Shown here piece by piece: positions 1 through 8,457 of a DNA stretch of 64,000 nucleotides (its first letter is position 1; every line of letters begins with the position of its first letter). This DNA comes from Martinezella calliandrae. Its GTDB lineage: Bacteria > Pseudomonadota > Alphaproteobacteria > Rhizobiales > Rhizobiaceae. The notes beneath the pieces were generated by a model. It was not told where the DNA came from. It searched no databases and was given only the letters and a program-made list of their open reading frames with translations. The stretch is from positions 62,001 to 126,000 of the forward strand of contig NZ_JARFYN010000005.1 in the NCBI RefSeq assembly GCF_030272695.1, in the 5' to 3' direction. The position numbers were made by a program, and so were the translations under genes.

Positions 1-404
1 CGGTCACCCATGGTGATGCTACTTTGTTGGCGTTGCCACCCTCCGACCTGATTTACGTGAACGCCGGCGTGGTGGCCCCGCCCGCGCACTGGTTGGAAGC
101 CTTGCGACCAGGCGGTCGGATGATTTTTCCCTGGCGTCCGAGCGAGGACGTTGCCTTCGCCATGCTGATCACTCGGGGTCAAACCGCATTCTCCGCCCAG
201 CCGTTGATGCCGGCTTGGTTTATTCCATGTATTGGCGCAAGCGACCCTCAGCAGGGCCTTAAGGTGCCCGATCGCGCCAGCGCACAAACCATACGTTCCG
301 TCTGGCTGACGAAAGACCGCGACCCAGACGACAGCGCAATCGCGATTTTCCGCGACGTCTGGTTCTCGGACCAAGCCGTTACACCGGTCGCAGTTGTTGG
401 ATAG
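1..404 (+). CDS. Protein-L-isoaspartate O-methyltransferase-like protein, 3' part only
   Basis: The reading frame is already open at the left window edge (first complete codon at base 3), so this is the C-terminal part of a gene that starts outside. The visible stretch resembles the second half of PCMT-type SAM-dependent methyltransferases: a GD-containing strand at the very start, then DLIYVNAG, WLEALRPGGRMIFPW and a C-terminal strand/helix region. These enzymes methylate isoaspartyl residues in damaged proteins, but many rhizobial PCMT-fold proteins are unassigned methyltransferases. The SAM-binding motif I lies outside the window, so activity cannot be judged. It ends at a TAG about 100 bases before the ABC exporter. 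Confidence 0.65.
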   Translation, partial: VTHGDATLLALPPSDLIYVNAGVVAPPAHWLEALRPGGRMIFPWRPSEDVAFAMLITRGQTAFSAQPLMPAWFIPCIGASDPQQGLKVPDRASAQTIRSVWLTKDRDPDDSAIAIFRDVWFSDQAVTPVAVVG

Positions 405-506
405 CTCCTTTCTTGGGCTCCTTTCTTGGGCTCACCTCAAACATCACAAAAAATATAGCTTTTCACGACCGCCACTTTCCTTTGCACCCCAGGTAAAACT
501 TCCTAT

Positions 507-2372
507 ATGGCGGGGATGCTGATCCGCTCCGTCTACCGCCTATTCGAAACCTGGATCGATCCCTATTATCGCACCGGCGACCTTCGTCCGCCGCGGTCGC
601 TTTGGGCTTTCATCTGGTATTATGTCGGTCAGGCGAAAGGACCGTTTCTGGCGATGGCGGCACTTGGCGGTGCGGTCGCGGTGCTGGAGGCGGCGCTGTT
701 CTGGTTCGTGGGGCATCTCGTCGACATACTGGATAAAGTACAGCCGGGGGCAGGCTGGGCAGGATTGCTTTCCGGCCACGGCGGCGCGCTGCTCGGGATG
801 GTTTTCGTCGTGCTGGTCGTCCGCTTCGTGGTAGTCAGCCTCGGTGCCCTGGTCGAGGAGCAGGTGGTCGTACCCGGCTTTCTCAACCTCGTGCGCTGGC
901 AGGCCTATATGCACGTCGCGCGCCAGTCGGTGAGCTTCTTCCAAAATGACTTCTCCGGCCGGATCGTTACCAAGGTCTGGGCGGCGGGGCAGTCGACGGG
1001 CGATCTCGTCGTGTCGCTGCTGCAGGTGGTCTGGTTCATCATTATCTATGCGGCCTCGACCATAGCGCTGGTCTGCGGGCTAGATCGGCGCCTGGCGCTG
1101 GTGATCGCGGTCTGGATCGGCATCTTCTCTCTGCTCGCTCGCTATTTCGTGCCGCGCATCCGACGCCATGCGCGCAACGCCGCCGAGGCGTCGTCAATGT
1201 TGAACGGCCGCATGGTCGATGCCTATGCCAATATCCAGACGCTGAAACTCTTCGGCCGGGAGGAGCAGAACGACGACTATATCCGCAAAGGCTTCGATCG
1301 CTTCCAGGCCGCTGTCATGCCGTTCACGCGGCTCCTGACCGGTGTGCGTTCGTCGCTGGCGCTGTTGTCGGGCGTGATGATCACGACGATCGCGGCACTT
1401 GCCATCCATCTCTGGCTCGCCGGTCAGATTTCCACCGGCGGCGTTGCCTTCACGCTTAGCATGGTATTGCGGCTCAACATGTTGTTCGGTCGCATGATGG
1501 CGCAGTTCAATGCCATCATGCGCAATCTCGGCACGATCCAGAATTCCGCCGAGATGATCTCCGAGCCGATTGGCCTTGTCGATCAGACGGGCGCCAGGGA
1601 TCTGCAGATCGTCCGTCCGGAAATCCGCTTCGAGCATGTGGCCTTCCACTATGGTCGCGGCAGCGGTGTCATAGATGATTTTTCGTTGACCGTCCGTGCC
1701 GGCGAGAAGGTCGGCATTGTCGGTCGCTCCGGTGCCGGCAAGACGACGCTCGTCAATCTGCTTCTGCGCTTTTACGATCTTGAAGGCGGCCGCATCCTGA
1801 TCGATGGACAGGATATCGCCGCTGTCCGCCAGGAGAGCCTGCGTGGCGAGATCGGCATGGTGACGCAGGACACAGCGCTGCTCAATCGTTCCATCCGCGA
1901 CAACGTCCTTTTCGGTCGCCCGAAGGCGAGCGAGGAGCAGATGACGCAGGCGACGCGGCGGGCGGAGGCGGATGAGTTCATCATGACGCTGGAGGATCAG
2001 AAGGGCCGCAAGGGCTATGCCGCCCATGTCGGCGAGCGCGGCGTCAAATTGTCCGGCGGCCAGCGCCAGCGTATCGCGATTGCCCGCGTCATGCTGAAGG
2101 ATGCGCCGATCCTGGTGCTCGACGAGGCAACCTCGGCACTGGATTCGGAGGTTGAGGCGGCGCTCCAGTCCAATCTCGAAACATTGATGGAAGGCAAGAC
2201 GGTGCTTGCGATCGCACATCGCCTGTCGACGATCGCCAAGCTCGACCGCCTGATCGTCATCGACAAGGGCAGGATCATCGAAGTCGGCACCCATGACGAG
2301 CTTATTGCCCGCGGCGGCCTCTATTCCGAGCTATGGGCGCGCCAGTCCGGCGGCTTCATCGCAGCCGAATAG
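507..2372 (+). CDS. ABC exporter, fused permease and ATP-binding protein
   Basis: A 621-residue half-transporter of the MsbA/multidrug type, expected to dimerise in the inner membrane and export a lipid, peptide or drug. The N-terminal half (about residues 40-330) holds several hydrophobic segments of an exporter-type membrane domain. The C-terminal nucleotide-binding domain carries Walker A GRSGAGKT near residue 404, the signature LSGGQRQR near 516, Walker B ILVLDEATS near 535 and the H-loop AIAHRLST near 568, so ATPase motifs are intact. The substrate cannot be read from sequence. ATG codons at 507 and 516 are both possible; upstream AGGTAA is a weak ribosome site. It stands alone between genes of unrelated function. 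Confidence 0.9.
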   Translation: MAGMLIRSVYRLFETWIDPYYRTGDLRPPRSLWAFIWYYVGQAKGPFLAMAALGGAVAVLEAALFWFVGHLVDILDKVQPGAGWAGLLSGHGGALLGMVFVVLVVRFVVVSLGALVEEQVVVPGFLNLVRWQAYMHVARQSVSFFQNDFSGRIVTKVWAAGQSTGDLVVSLLQVVWFIIIYAASTIALVCGLDRRLALVIAVWIGIFSLLARYFVPRIRRHARNAAEASSMLNGRMVDAYANIQTLKLFGREEQNDDYIRKGFDRFQAAVMPFTRLLTGVRSSLALLSGVMITTIAALAIHLWLAGQISTGGVAFTLSMVLRLNMLFGRMMAQFNAIMRNLGTIQNSAEMISEPIGLVDQTGARDLQIVRPEIRFEHVAFHYGRGSGVIDDFSLTVRAGEKVGIVGRSGAGKTTLVNLLLRFYDLEGGRILIDGQDIAAVRQESLRGEIGMVTQDTALLNRSIRDNVLFGRPKASEEQMTQATRRAEADEFIMTLEDQKGRKGYAAHVGERGVKLSGGQRQRIAIARVMLKDAPILVLDEATSALDSEVEAALQSNLETLMEGKTVLAIAHRLSTIAKLDRLIVIDKGRIIEVGTHDELIARGGLYSELWARQSGGFIAAE

Positions 2373-2427
2373 CGCCGTCACCTTATATACCGGTGGCGTT
2401 GCGATAATCTCATGCAAAATCAAATAG

Positions 2428-3378
2428 CTATTTTGAAACACTGAATTCAGTGACTAAGCCGAAATGGTTCGATCCCATGGCGTCCGGTATCTGCCGGACG
2501 GACTGAAGCCGCAATGGGGCGCGCGCGAAAACATGATCGATGGCAATGCCGTAGGCGCCGCCCTTGATCGGCCAGGTGGCGGGTTCCGGGAAGACGTGGC
2601 GCAGACCAGTGTCGCCGAGGAAGTCTCTCATGTCGGGTATAATGACCGAGGCATTGAAATCGCCGGCAAGGATCAGTGGCCCTTGGATGTCTTTCAGGAT
2701 CGGTGCGAGGATGTTCAACTCGATGGTGTGGAACTCGTCGAAATAGGGCTTGCTGAGGTGAGCCGAGACAAAATTGACCGTTTGACCATCCATATCGATG
2801 GTGGCGTGAATGAACCGGTTGTCCCAAAGGCTGCCGAGGCTATGCATATCCTGCGTCAGGAGCGGCCGTTTCGACAGCAGCAGGGAATCGCAATCGGTGG
2901 TCATGACGCCGCAGCCGATACGATAGGGATAAATATCGGTTATGCGCGGCAACTGCGATAGAATCGAGCGCGCCTCGAAGATCTCCACGACATCGGCCTT
3001 CGAGCCGACGATAAGATCGGCGATACGCACTCCATTTTCGGAACTGTTGTCGTCGTCGATGTTGAAGGATAGCAGCGTGAAGCTCTTGCTGGCACCGGCT
3101 GCTGCCGGCGGGTTTACCGGGGGAACGGCGGCGTATTCGCGCAGCATCATAACGGAATGAACTGCAAGCCCGATGCCGACGGCCAGCAGGAAAACCGCAT
3201 ACCAATGCCGCTTGAAAAGAAGTGCGAGCAGGGCGAGCGCGATGCCAAAAAGGCTGATGTGAACCTGCAGGCTTTCGAAGAAGCCGAGCAGCCAGAGATC
3301 GGTTACATAACGCGCCGCAAGAATGGCCAGCGCCAGCGTGGCAAGGACGCATAAAACGCAATAGATCGTATGTCTCAT
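2428..3378 (-). CDS. Membrane-anchored endonuclease/exonuclease/phosphatase (EEP) family protein
   Basis: The N-terminal third contains three hydrophobic segments (about residues 5-24, 33-50 and 52-70). A C-terminal EEP domain follows, with LLSFNIDDDN, an acidic FEAR segment, SAHLSKPY, AGDFNAS near residue 237, AIDHVF and a terminal SNHFGLV; these are the usual metal and phosphate-binding positions of the DNase I/phosphodiesterase fold. The domain probably faces the periplasm. Family members cleave phosphodiesters in nucleic acids, lipids or inositol phosphates; the substrate here is unknown. I chose the ATG at 3378 because GAGGG sits 8 bases upstream; an in-frame ATG at 3396 has its own GGAAAG and remains possible. 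It is divergent from the pet operon. Confidence 0.75.
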   Translation of the reverse strand: MRHTIYCVLCVLATLALAILAARYVTDLWLLGFFESLQVHISLFGIALALLALLFKRHWYAVFLLAVGIGLAVHSVMMLREYAAVPPVNPPAAAGASKSFTLLSFNIDDDNSSENGVRIADLIVGSKADVVEIFEARSILSQLPRITDIYPYRIGCGVMTTDCDSLLLSKRPLLTQDMHSLGSLWDNRFIHATIDMDGQTVNFVSAHLSKPYFDEFHTIELNILAPILKDIQGPLILAGDFNASVIIPDMRDFLGDTGLRHVFPEPATWPIKGGAYGIAIDHVFARAPLRLQSVRQIPDAMGSNHFGLVTEFSVSK

Positions 3379-3849
3379 AACTGTGCCCTCAGCCATATTT
3401 GTGCTTTCCACCAAGAGCGACGGAGGCGTCATAAGAGGCCATAAGCTCTTCCTAAAATCCACTCGGATATAAGGAGTAGGAAGTAGAGCTTATTATAGAT
3501 CATCGGCCGGCGTGTGGCCGGTTATGTTGCAATGCAGCATTGAAATTATTGTTTATTTTGCTCCGCAATGCAGAAATCTATTGCGCGAATCCTACGATTT
3601 TTCATGTGCTTACGCCGGTTTGGCTGACGTCGGAGATTTTAAGCTCGGTACCGGCGGCGAAATAGCGCTCTTTTCCCGCGACATTGTGCCCACACCCCTT
3701 GCCAAGACTGGACATAATTTGCGATCAAGCTTAGAACGCGGCGGGTTACGGAGGAATCTATGGCGGAATTATGGTCGCGTTGATTCGCCGGCATTGAGGG
3801 GGTACCGCGGCGTCAAGCTGTGGGTTTTGCGGAAGAGGATGGTCCAGCG
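3379..3849. promoter_or_regulatory. Divergent intergenic region upstream of petABC
   Basis: About 470 bases separate the EEP gene from petA. The part nearest the EEP gene is AT-rich. I see no convincing protein gene; the plus-strand open frame at 3512-3853 has no ribosome site and no recognisable product. The region must hold the petABC promoter, but no -35/-10 pair stands out clearly enough to mark. The right end contains a tiny open frame with a strong Shine-Dalgarno sequence, listed separately. Confidence 0.5.
3760..3783 (+). promoter_or_regulatory. Possible 7-codon leader ORF (MAELWSR) before petA
   Basis: ACGGAGGA at 3748-3755 lies five bases before an ATG that opens a 7-codon frame ending in TGA at 3781-3783. 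The peptide would be MAELWSR. The petA TTG start follows 66 bases later. The Shine-Dalgarno match is better than that of petA itself. This could be a translated leader that affects petA expression, or a chance match; nothing else in the sequence decides. Confidence 0.3.
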
Positions 3850-4428
3850 TTGAGCGAGCATATAACAACGAGTGAAACCACGGGCGAGCCGACTCGCCGA
3901 GATTTCCTTTATCTGACGACGGGCATGGCTGGCGCTGTAGGCGCAGTCGCCTTTGCCTGGCCGTTCATCGACCAGATGCGGCCGGATGCCTCGACGCTCG
4001 CTCTTGCTTCCATCGAAGTCGATGTCTCGAGCCTGGAACCAGGTATGTCGATGACCGTGAAGTGGCGTGGCAGGCCGGTCTTCATTCGCAACCGCACGCA
4101 GAAGGAAATCGACGACGCGAAGGGTGCGCAGATCTCCGATCTGAAGGACCCAATCGCCCGCAATGCCAATTTGCCAGCAGATGCGCAAGCAACCGATGCG
4201 GCGCGTTCGGCCGGTGACGGGAAGGAGAACTGGCTGGTCATGATCGGCGTCTGCACCCATCTCGGTTGCATACCGCTCGGTCAGGCGGGGGAATATGGCG
4301 GTTGGTTCTGTCCCTGCCACGGTTCGGTCTATGACACCGCTGGTCGCATCCGCCATGGGCCGGCGCCTCAGAACCTCGCTATTCCGGTATATGCGTTCAC
4401 CGCAGAAAAAAAGATCAAGGTCGGTTGA
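3850..4428 (+). CDS. petA: Ubiquinol-cytochrome c reductase iron-sulfur (Rieske) subunit
   Basis: Rieske subunit of the cytochrome bc1 complex, which passes electrons from ubiquinol to cytochrome c1 at the periplasmic face. The sequence has a twin-arginine stretch TRRDFL near residue 15, one membrane anchor (about 22-42), and the two [2Fe-2S] boxes CTHLGC near residue 134 and CPCHGS near 154 with the usual Cys/His ligands. I place the start at TTG 3850, giving LSEHITTSETTGEPTRRDF, which matches the conserved N-terminus of rhizobial homologs, with GAAGAGG about 11 bases upstream. The open frame extends to a GTG at 3820 but those ten residues look like leader. It is first of three genes; petB begins 14 bases downstream. 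Confidence 0.95.
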   Translation: MSEHITTSETTGEPTRRDFLYLTTGMAGAVGAVAFAWPFIDQMRPDASTLALASIEVDVSSLEPGMSMTVKWRGRPVFIRNRTQKEIDDAKGAQISDLKDPIARNANLPADAQATDAARSAGDGKENWLVMIGVCTHLGCIPLGQAGEYGGWFCPCHGSVYDTAGRIRHGPAPQNLAIPVYAFTAEKKIKVG

Positions 4429-4442
4429 GGGGGAGCTGAATC

Positions 4443-5717
4443 ATGAGTGGTCATTCGTCTTACGAGCCATCTACGGGGCTCGAAAAATGGGTCGACGCGC
4501 GGCTGCCGCTGCCGCGTATGGTCTATGACAGTTTCATCGCCTATCCGGTTCCACGCAATCTGAACTATGCCTACACGTTCGGCGCCATGCTGGCCGTCAT
4601 GCTCGTTCTGCAGATCCTGACCGGCGTCGTTCTTGCCATGCATTATGCGGCGGAAACGACGATCGCCTTCAACTCCGTCGAGAAGATCGTCCGCGACGTC
4701 AACCACGGTTGGCTGTTGCGCTATCTGCACGCCAACGGCGCGTCCTTCTTCTTCGTGGCGGTCTATCTCCACATCGCCCGCGGTCTTTATTATGGCTCCT
4801 ACAAGGCGCCGCGCGAAATCCTCTGGATTCTCGGCGTGATCATCTATCTGCTGATGATGGCGACGGCCTTCATGGGTTACGTTCTGCCCTGGGGTCAGAT
4901 GTCGTTCTGGGGCGCCACCGTTATCACCGGCTTCTTCTCGGCCTTTCCCTGGGTCGGCGATTGGATCCAGACCTTCCTGCTCGGAGGCTTTGCCGTCGAC
5001 AATCCGACGCTGAACCGCTTCTTCTCGCTGCATTACCTGCTGCCGTTCATGATCGCGGGCGTCGTTGTCCTGCACATCTGGGCGCTGCATGTAACTGGCC
5101 AGACAAACCCGACCGGCGTCGAAGTCAAGTCGAAGACCGATACCGTGGCCTTTACACCCTATGCAACGCTCAAGGATGCGCTCGGCGTTTCCGTCTTCCT
5201 TTTGGTGTTCGCCTATTTCGTCTTCTACCTGCCGAACTTCCTCGGCCATGCGGACAACTACATTCCGGCCAATCCGCTGAAGACGCCGGCCCACATCGTT
5301 CCTGAATGGTACTTCCTGCCGTTCTACGCAATGCTGCGCTCGATCACCTTCAACATTGGCCCGATCGACTCCAAACTGGGCGGCGTTTTGACCATGTTCG
5401 GCGCTATCATTGTGCTGTTCTTCCTGCCCTGGCTCGATACGTCCAAGATTCGCTCGGCGGTCTATCGTCCGTGGTACAAGCTGTTCTTCTGGCTGTTCAT
5501 CGCCGATGCGATCCTGCTCGGCTGGCTCGGCTCGCAGCCGGCGGAGGGCAACTTCGTGGTGATCTCGCAATTTGCGACGCTGTTCTACTTCCTGTTCTTC
5601 CTCGTCGCCATGCCGGTCCTCGGCCTGGTTGAAACACCAAGACGCATTCCGAATTCGATCACGGAGGCGGTTCTTGAAAAGCAGAGCGGCAAAGCAGTCG
5701 CTCCGGTTGAAGCGTAA
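4443..5717 (+). CDS. petB: Cytochrome b subunit of the bc1 complex
   Basis: A 424-residue polytopic membrane protein carrying the two b hemes and the quinol-oxidation and quinone-reduction sites. Conserved cytochrome b features are visible: [15 protein letters not shown] early in the protein, [18 protein letters not shown], the second histidine pair in the HYLLPF and LHIWALH helices, and [13 protein letters not shown] near residue 287 (the PEWY loop of the quinol-oxidation site). The length fits the single-chain bacterial form of the fbcFBC type. It lies 14 bases after petA and 22 bases before petC, so the three are almost certainly one transcript. Confidence 0.97.
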   Translation: MSGHSSYEPSTGLEKWVDARLPLPRMVYDSFIAYPVPRNLNYAYTFGAMLAVMLVLQILTGVVLAMHYAAETTIAFNSVEKIVRDVNHGWLLRYLHANGASFFFVAVYLHIARGLYYGSYKAPREILWILGVIIYLLMMATAFMGYVLPWGQMSFWGATVITGFFSAFPWVGDWIQTFLLGGFAVDNPTLNRFFSLHYLLPFMIAGVVVLHIWALHVTGQTNPTGVEVKSKTDTVAFTPYATLKDALGVSVFLLVFAYFVFYLPNFLGHADNYIPANPLKTPAHIVPEWYFLPFYAMLRSITFNIGPIDSKLGGVLTMFGAIIVLFFLPWLDTSKIRSAVYRPWYKLFFWLFIADAILLGWLGSQPAEGNFVVISQFATLFYFLFFLVAMPVLGLVETPRRIPNSITEAVLEKQSGKAVAPVEA

Positions 5718-5739
5718 CCGGCGATAGAGGAAGAGAACA

Positions 5740-6606
5740 ATGAAAAAGCTTGTTGCCGGCCTTCTGTCGATCGCACTCATCGGCGGCTTTTCCACGGTCG
5801 CCGCCGTCGCTCAGGAGACCAAGCCTGCCGCCGAAGCAGCGACACCGCACTTTCCGCTCAAGGAGCCGAGGGAGCAGCACTGGACCTTCTCCGGCCCCTT
5901 CGGTTCCTACGATAAAGCGCAGCTTCAGCGCGGTCTGAAGGTCTATACGGAAGTCTGTTCCGCTTGCCATTCCATGAAGCTGGTTCCTTTCCGTACATTG
6001 GGAGATCTCGGCTACTCGGACGCGCAGATCAAAACCTTCGCGGCGAATTACGAAGTGCAGGACGGTCCGAACGCCCAGGGCGAGATGTTTACGCGCAAGG
6101 CACTGCCGTCTGACCACTTCCCGCCGCCGTTCCCGAATGACGAAGCAGCAGCGGTCGCCAACAATGGCGCCGTGCCGCCAGACATGTCGCTGCTTGCCAA
6201 GGCGCGCGAAATCGAACGTGGTTTCCCGCAGTTCATCTTCGATATCTTCACGCAGTATCAGGAAGGCGGCCCGGACTATATCTACTCGCTGCTGACGGGC
6301 TATGAAGAGCCTCCGGCTGGCTTCCAGGTGCCGCAGAACTCGCACTACAATCCGTATTTCAGCGCGGCTGCGACCTTCGCCATGCCAAAGCCGCTTTCGG
6401 ACGGCCAGGTTACCTATGACGACGGTTCGCCGCAGACTGTCGATCAGTATGCGCGAGACGTTGCCTCCTTCCTGATGTGGGCCTCGGAGCAACATCTTGA
6501 GGACCGTAAGCACCTTGGCTTCATGGTCATGGTATTCCTGCTGATTTTCACGGTGCTGATCTATCTCACCAAGCGCTCGGTCTACGCCAGGGCCGGCGGT
6601 CACTAA
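5740..6606 (+). CDS. petC: Cytochrome c1 subunit of the bc1 complex
   Basis: Covalent-heme subunit that accepts electrons from the Rieske protein and passes them to cytochrome c. A signal peptide spans about residues 1-24. The heme-attachment motif CSACH lies near residue 72, and [11 protein letters not shown] and YNPYF are typical cytochrome c1 positions. The axial Met is likely in the AMPKPLSDG segment near residue 213. A single C-terminal membrane anchor runs about 255-275, ending in a basic tail. Length (288 residues) is normal for an alphaproteobacterial monocistronic c1, not a fused b-c1. It is the last gene of the operon and is followed at once by a rho-independent terminator. Confidence 0.96.
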   Translation: MKKLVAGLLSIALIGGFSTVAAVAQETKPAAEAATPHFPLKEPREQHWTFSGPFGSYDKAQLQRGLKVYTEVCSACHSMKLVPFRTLGDLGYSDAQIKTFAANYEVQDGPNAQGEMFTRKALPSDHFPPPFPNDEAAAVANNGAVPPDMSLLAKAREIERGFPQFIFDIFTQYQEGGPDYIYSLLTGYEEPPAGFQVPQNSHYNPYFSAAATFAMPKPLSDGQVTYDDGSPQTVDQYARDVASFLMWASEQHLEDRKHLGFMVMVFLLIFTVLIYLTKRSVYARAGGH

Positions 6607-6630
6607 GCGGTTCAGCCGTCGGTTCAAACG

Positions 6631-6660
6631 AAAGGCGGCCCGTCGCGGTCGCCTTTTTTG
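6631..6660 (+). terminator. Rho-independent terminator of petABC
   Basis: AAAGGCG and CGCCTTT form a stem 25 bases after the petC stop, and the right arm runs into six T. It should end the petABC transcript before apt. Confidence 0.85.
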
Positions 6661-6727
6661 TTGGTATCGGGCTCGGGTCTTGATAGGGTGCGCCGGCCTT
6701 TATCATAGCCTGAGAGCACATATTTAC

Positions 6728-7270
6728 ATGCACACTATCGCTTCGGAGCTTGCGGCCAGCATCCGCTCCATTCCGGACTATCCCAAACCTGGCATCGTCT
6801 TCCGTGACATCACCACGATGCTCGGCAATGCCAAGGCGTTCCGTCGTGCGGTCGACGCCCTGGTGCAGCCCTATGCCGGCACCAAGATCGACAAGGTCGC
6901 CGGCATGGAGGCACGTGGTTTCATTCTGGGCGGCGCCGTAGCGCATCAGTTGTCGTCCGGCTTCGTGCCGATCCGCAAGAAGGGCAAGCTACCGCACGAC
7001 ATCGTGCGCATCGCCTACAGCCTCGAATACGGTGTCGATGAGATGGAGATGCACCGCGACGCGGTAAACCCCGGCGAGAAGGTAATCCTGGTTGACGACC
7101 TGATCGCCACCGGCGGCACAGCTGTCGGCGCCACCCAGTTGTTGCGCCAAATCGGCGCCGAGGTCGTTGCCGCCTGCTTCGTGATCGACCTCCCGGATTT
7201 GGGCGGCCGCAAGAAGCTGGAAGCGCTTAACGTGCCGGTCCACACCCTGGTGGAATTCTCCGGGCATTGA
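6728..7270 (+). CDS. apt: Adenine phosphoribosyltransferase
   Basis: Salvages adenine to AMP using PRPP in the cytoplasm. The protein shows the APRT pattern: [19 protein letters not shown] at the N-terminus, [14 protein letters not shown], and the PRPP-binding loop [14 protein letters not shown] near residue 120. With ATG at 6728 the product is 180 residues, the usual length; the frame extends upstream to 6680 but those codons have no family match. GAGAG lies upstream of the chosen start. The gene has its own transcript, given the petC terminator upstream. A short hairpin follows at 7279-7292 but lacks a T-run. Confidence 0.95.
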   Translation: MHTIASELAASIRSIPDYPKPGIVFRDITTMLGNAKAFRRAVDALVQPYAGTKIDKVAGMEARGFILGGAVAHQLSSGFVPIRKKGKLPHDIVRIAYSLEYGVDEMEMHRDAVNPGEKVILVDDLIATGGTAVGATQLLRQIGAEVVAACFVIDLPDLGGRKKLEALNVPVHTLVEFSGH

Positions 7271-7345
7271 CGATCTCACCCGCAGTGGCGGGATAAAACT
7301 CCACATCTGCCACAGGTTTCGGAACGTTCCGGCTTCGCGAAGCTG

Positions 7346-7813
7346 TCAGTCAAACTCCAGCACGGTGCTCTCGAACCGCAACACCGCCATGCCGTGCTGG
7401 TTGGTTCCGTCACACAGGATGGTATTGAGTGTCCAGCCCGGGCGTGAATTCAGCGAGCGGCTGGCAAGCAAGGTGACGCCATAGGTAATGGTGTCGCCGG
7501 CGAAGACCGGGCGCAGCCATTGCAGCTTCTGGAAGCCGGGCGAGGGGCCGAGGTTTGGCGGATTTCCGCCTTCGTCGCGGATGCGGGTGGTTTCGCCCTT
7601 CCAATAGTCGACGAAGGTGCGCATCCAGACTGCGCAGCTATGCCAACCCGACGCGCAGAGCTCGCCGAACAATGTATGCTTGGCCGCTTCCGCGTCCATG
7701 TGGAACACCTGCGGATCGAAGCGTGAGGCGAAGCGGACGATGTTTTCGGCCGTGAAGGTATGGCTGCCGATCTCGGTCCGTTCGCCGATCGGGTAGAGGT
7801 CCGTCATCTTCAT
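7346..7813 (-). CDS. MaoC-like dehydratase, downstream member of a coupled pair
   Basis: A 155-residue single hot-dog-fold protein of the MaoC/(R)-specific enoyl-CoA hydratase group. It starts with a strand/turn YPIGERTEIGSHTFT, then FASRFDPQVFHMDAEAA (the FDPQ.FH.D motif with the hydratase Asp/His region), GELCASGWHSCAVWMR, and RPVFAGDTITYGVTLL in the C-terminal half. Members hydrate enoyl-CoA thioesters, though many rhizobial copies have no assigned substrate. The ATG at 7813 has GGAGG seven bases upstream and overlaps the TGA of the preceding gene (ATGA), so the two are translated together and may form a heterodimer. Confidence 0.82.
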   Translation of the reverse strand: MKMTDLYPIGERTEIGSHTFTAENIVRFASRFDPQVFHMDAEAAKHTLFGELCASGWHSCAVWMRTFVDYWKGETTRIRDEGGNPPNLGPSPGFQKLQWLRPVFAGDTITYGVTLLASRSLNSRPGWTLNTILCDGTNQHGMAVLRFESTVLEFD

Positions 7814-8274
7814 GCGGAAGCCTCCACGGGCAAGCGCATACGGATCATCGTCGAATTCTCGCCAAGACAAACGAGTTGGCTGCGCTGGTTTTCCACTTCG
7901 TGGCGGAACTTGACGATGCCTATACCGGGGCGCGAGCGCATGGGGCGGGATTCGAGCACGATCGAGCGGCCGGAAAGCGTGTCGCCGGCCAGAACCGGGT
8001 TTTTCCAGTCCATGAAATCGATACCCGGCGCGCCCTCGGCTTCCGTGTTGAGCAGATAGCTGTCGGTCATCATGCGCATGAACATTGCCGAGGTGTGCCA
8101 ACCGGAAGCGGCGAGCCCACCCAGAATGCTTGCGCGGCCGGCAGCTTCGTCGAGATGCATCGGTTGCGGATCGAACTCGCGCGCAAACTCGATGATCTCT
8201 TGCGCAGTCACATATTTTGGTCCGAGAGGAAACACTTGTCCCGGCTGAAAATCCTCATATGTCAATTTTGCCAT
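7810..8274 (-). CDS. MaoC-like dehydratase, upstream member of a coupled pair
   Basis: A 154-residue MaoC-fold protein homologous to its downstream neighbour: YEDFQPGQVFPLGPKYVTAQ, FAREFDPQPMHLDEAA (hydratase motif), GGLAASGWHTSAMFMR, and NPVLAGDTLSGRSIVLESR. The presence of two complete single-domain copies overlapping by four bases suggests an obligate pair, as seen in other two-gene MaoC systems. I chose ATG 8274, which begins the conserved part; in-frame ATG codons further upstream (8295) extend into sequence without family match. The open frame continues to 8667 and overlaps the divergent gene at 8458, so the longer form is unlikely. Confidence 0.82.
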   Translation of the reverse strand: MAKLTYEDFQPGQVFPLGPKYVTAQEIIEFAREFDPQPMHLDEAAGRASILGGLAASGWHTSAMFMRMMTDSYLLNTEAEGAPGIDFMDWKNPVLAGDTLSGRSIVLESRPMRSRPGIGIVKFRHEVENQRSQLVCLGENSTMIRMRLPVEASA

Positions 8275-8457
8275 ATCCGTCACCAGCCTCTTCATTCGGT
8301 CCGTGCGCAATCGCATGCCGAGCGGCAGTGGCGCAAGCGTTTTCGTGGCCGTCGCGCGAAACTGGTGCAGCCAAAGCCTGCCGAGGCTTCGCAGCCCTTG
8401 ATTGTGGGGCGGCGATGTGATGAGGCTTGGTAATATCGTCACCATGCAGGGATAGAC

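Noticed and set aside
3512..3853. 113-residue open frame upstream of petA
   Set aside because: No ribosome site, odd composition, and it overlaps the petA start in another frame.
4368..5795. 475-residue open frame on the minus strand opposite petB
   Set aside because: Its translation is rich in Arg, Asp, Glu and Gln without any family pattern, as expected from reading a GC-rich gene in the antisense frame; petB is unmistakable.
7279..7292. CCCGC/GCGGG hairpin after apt as terminator
   Set aside because: Only five base pairs and no T-run.
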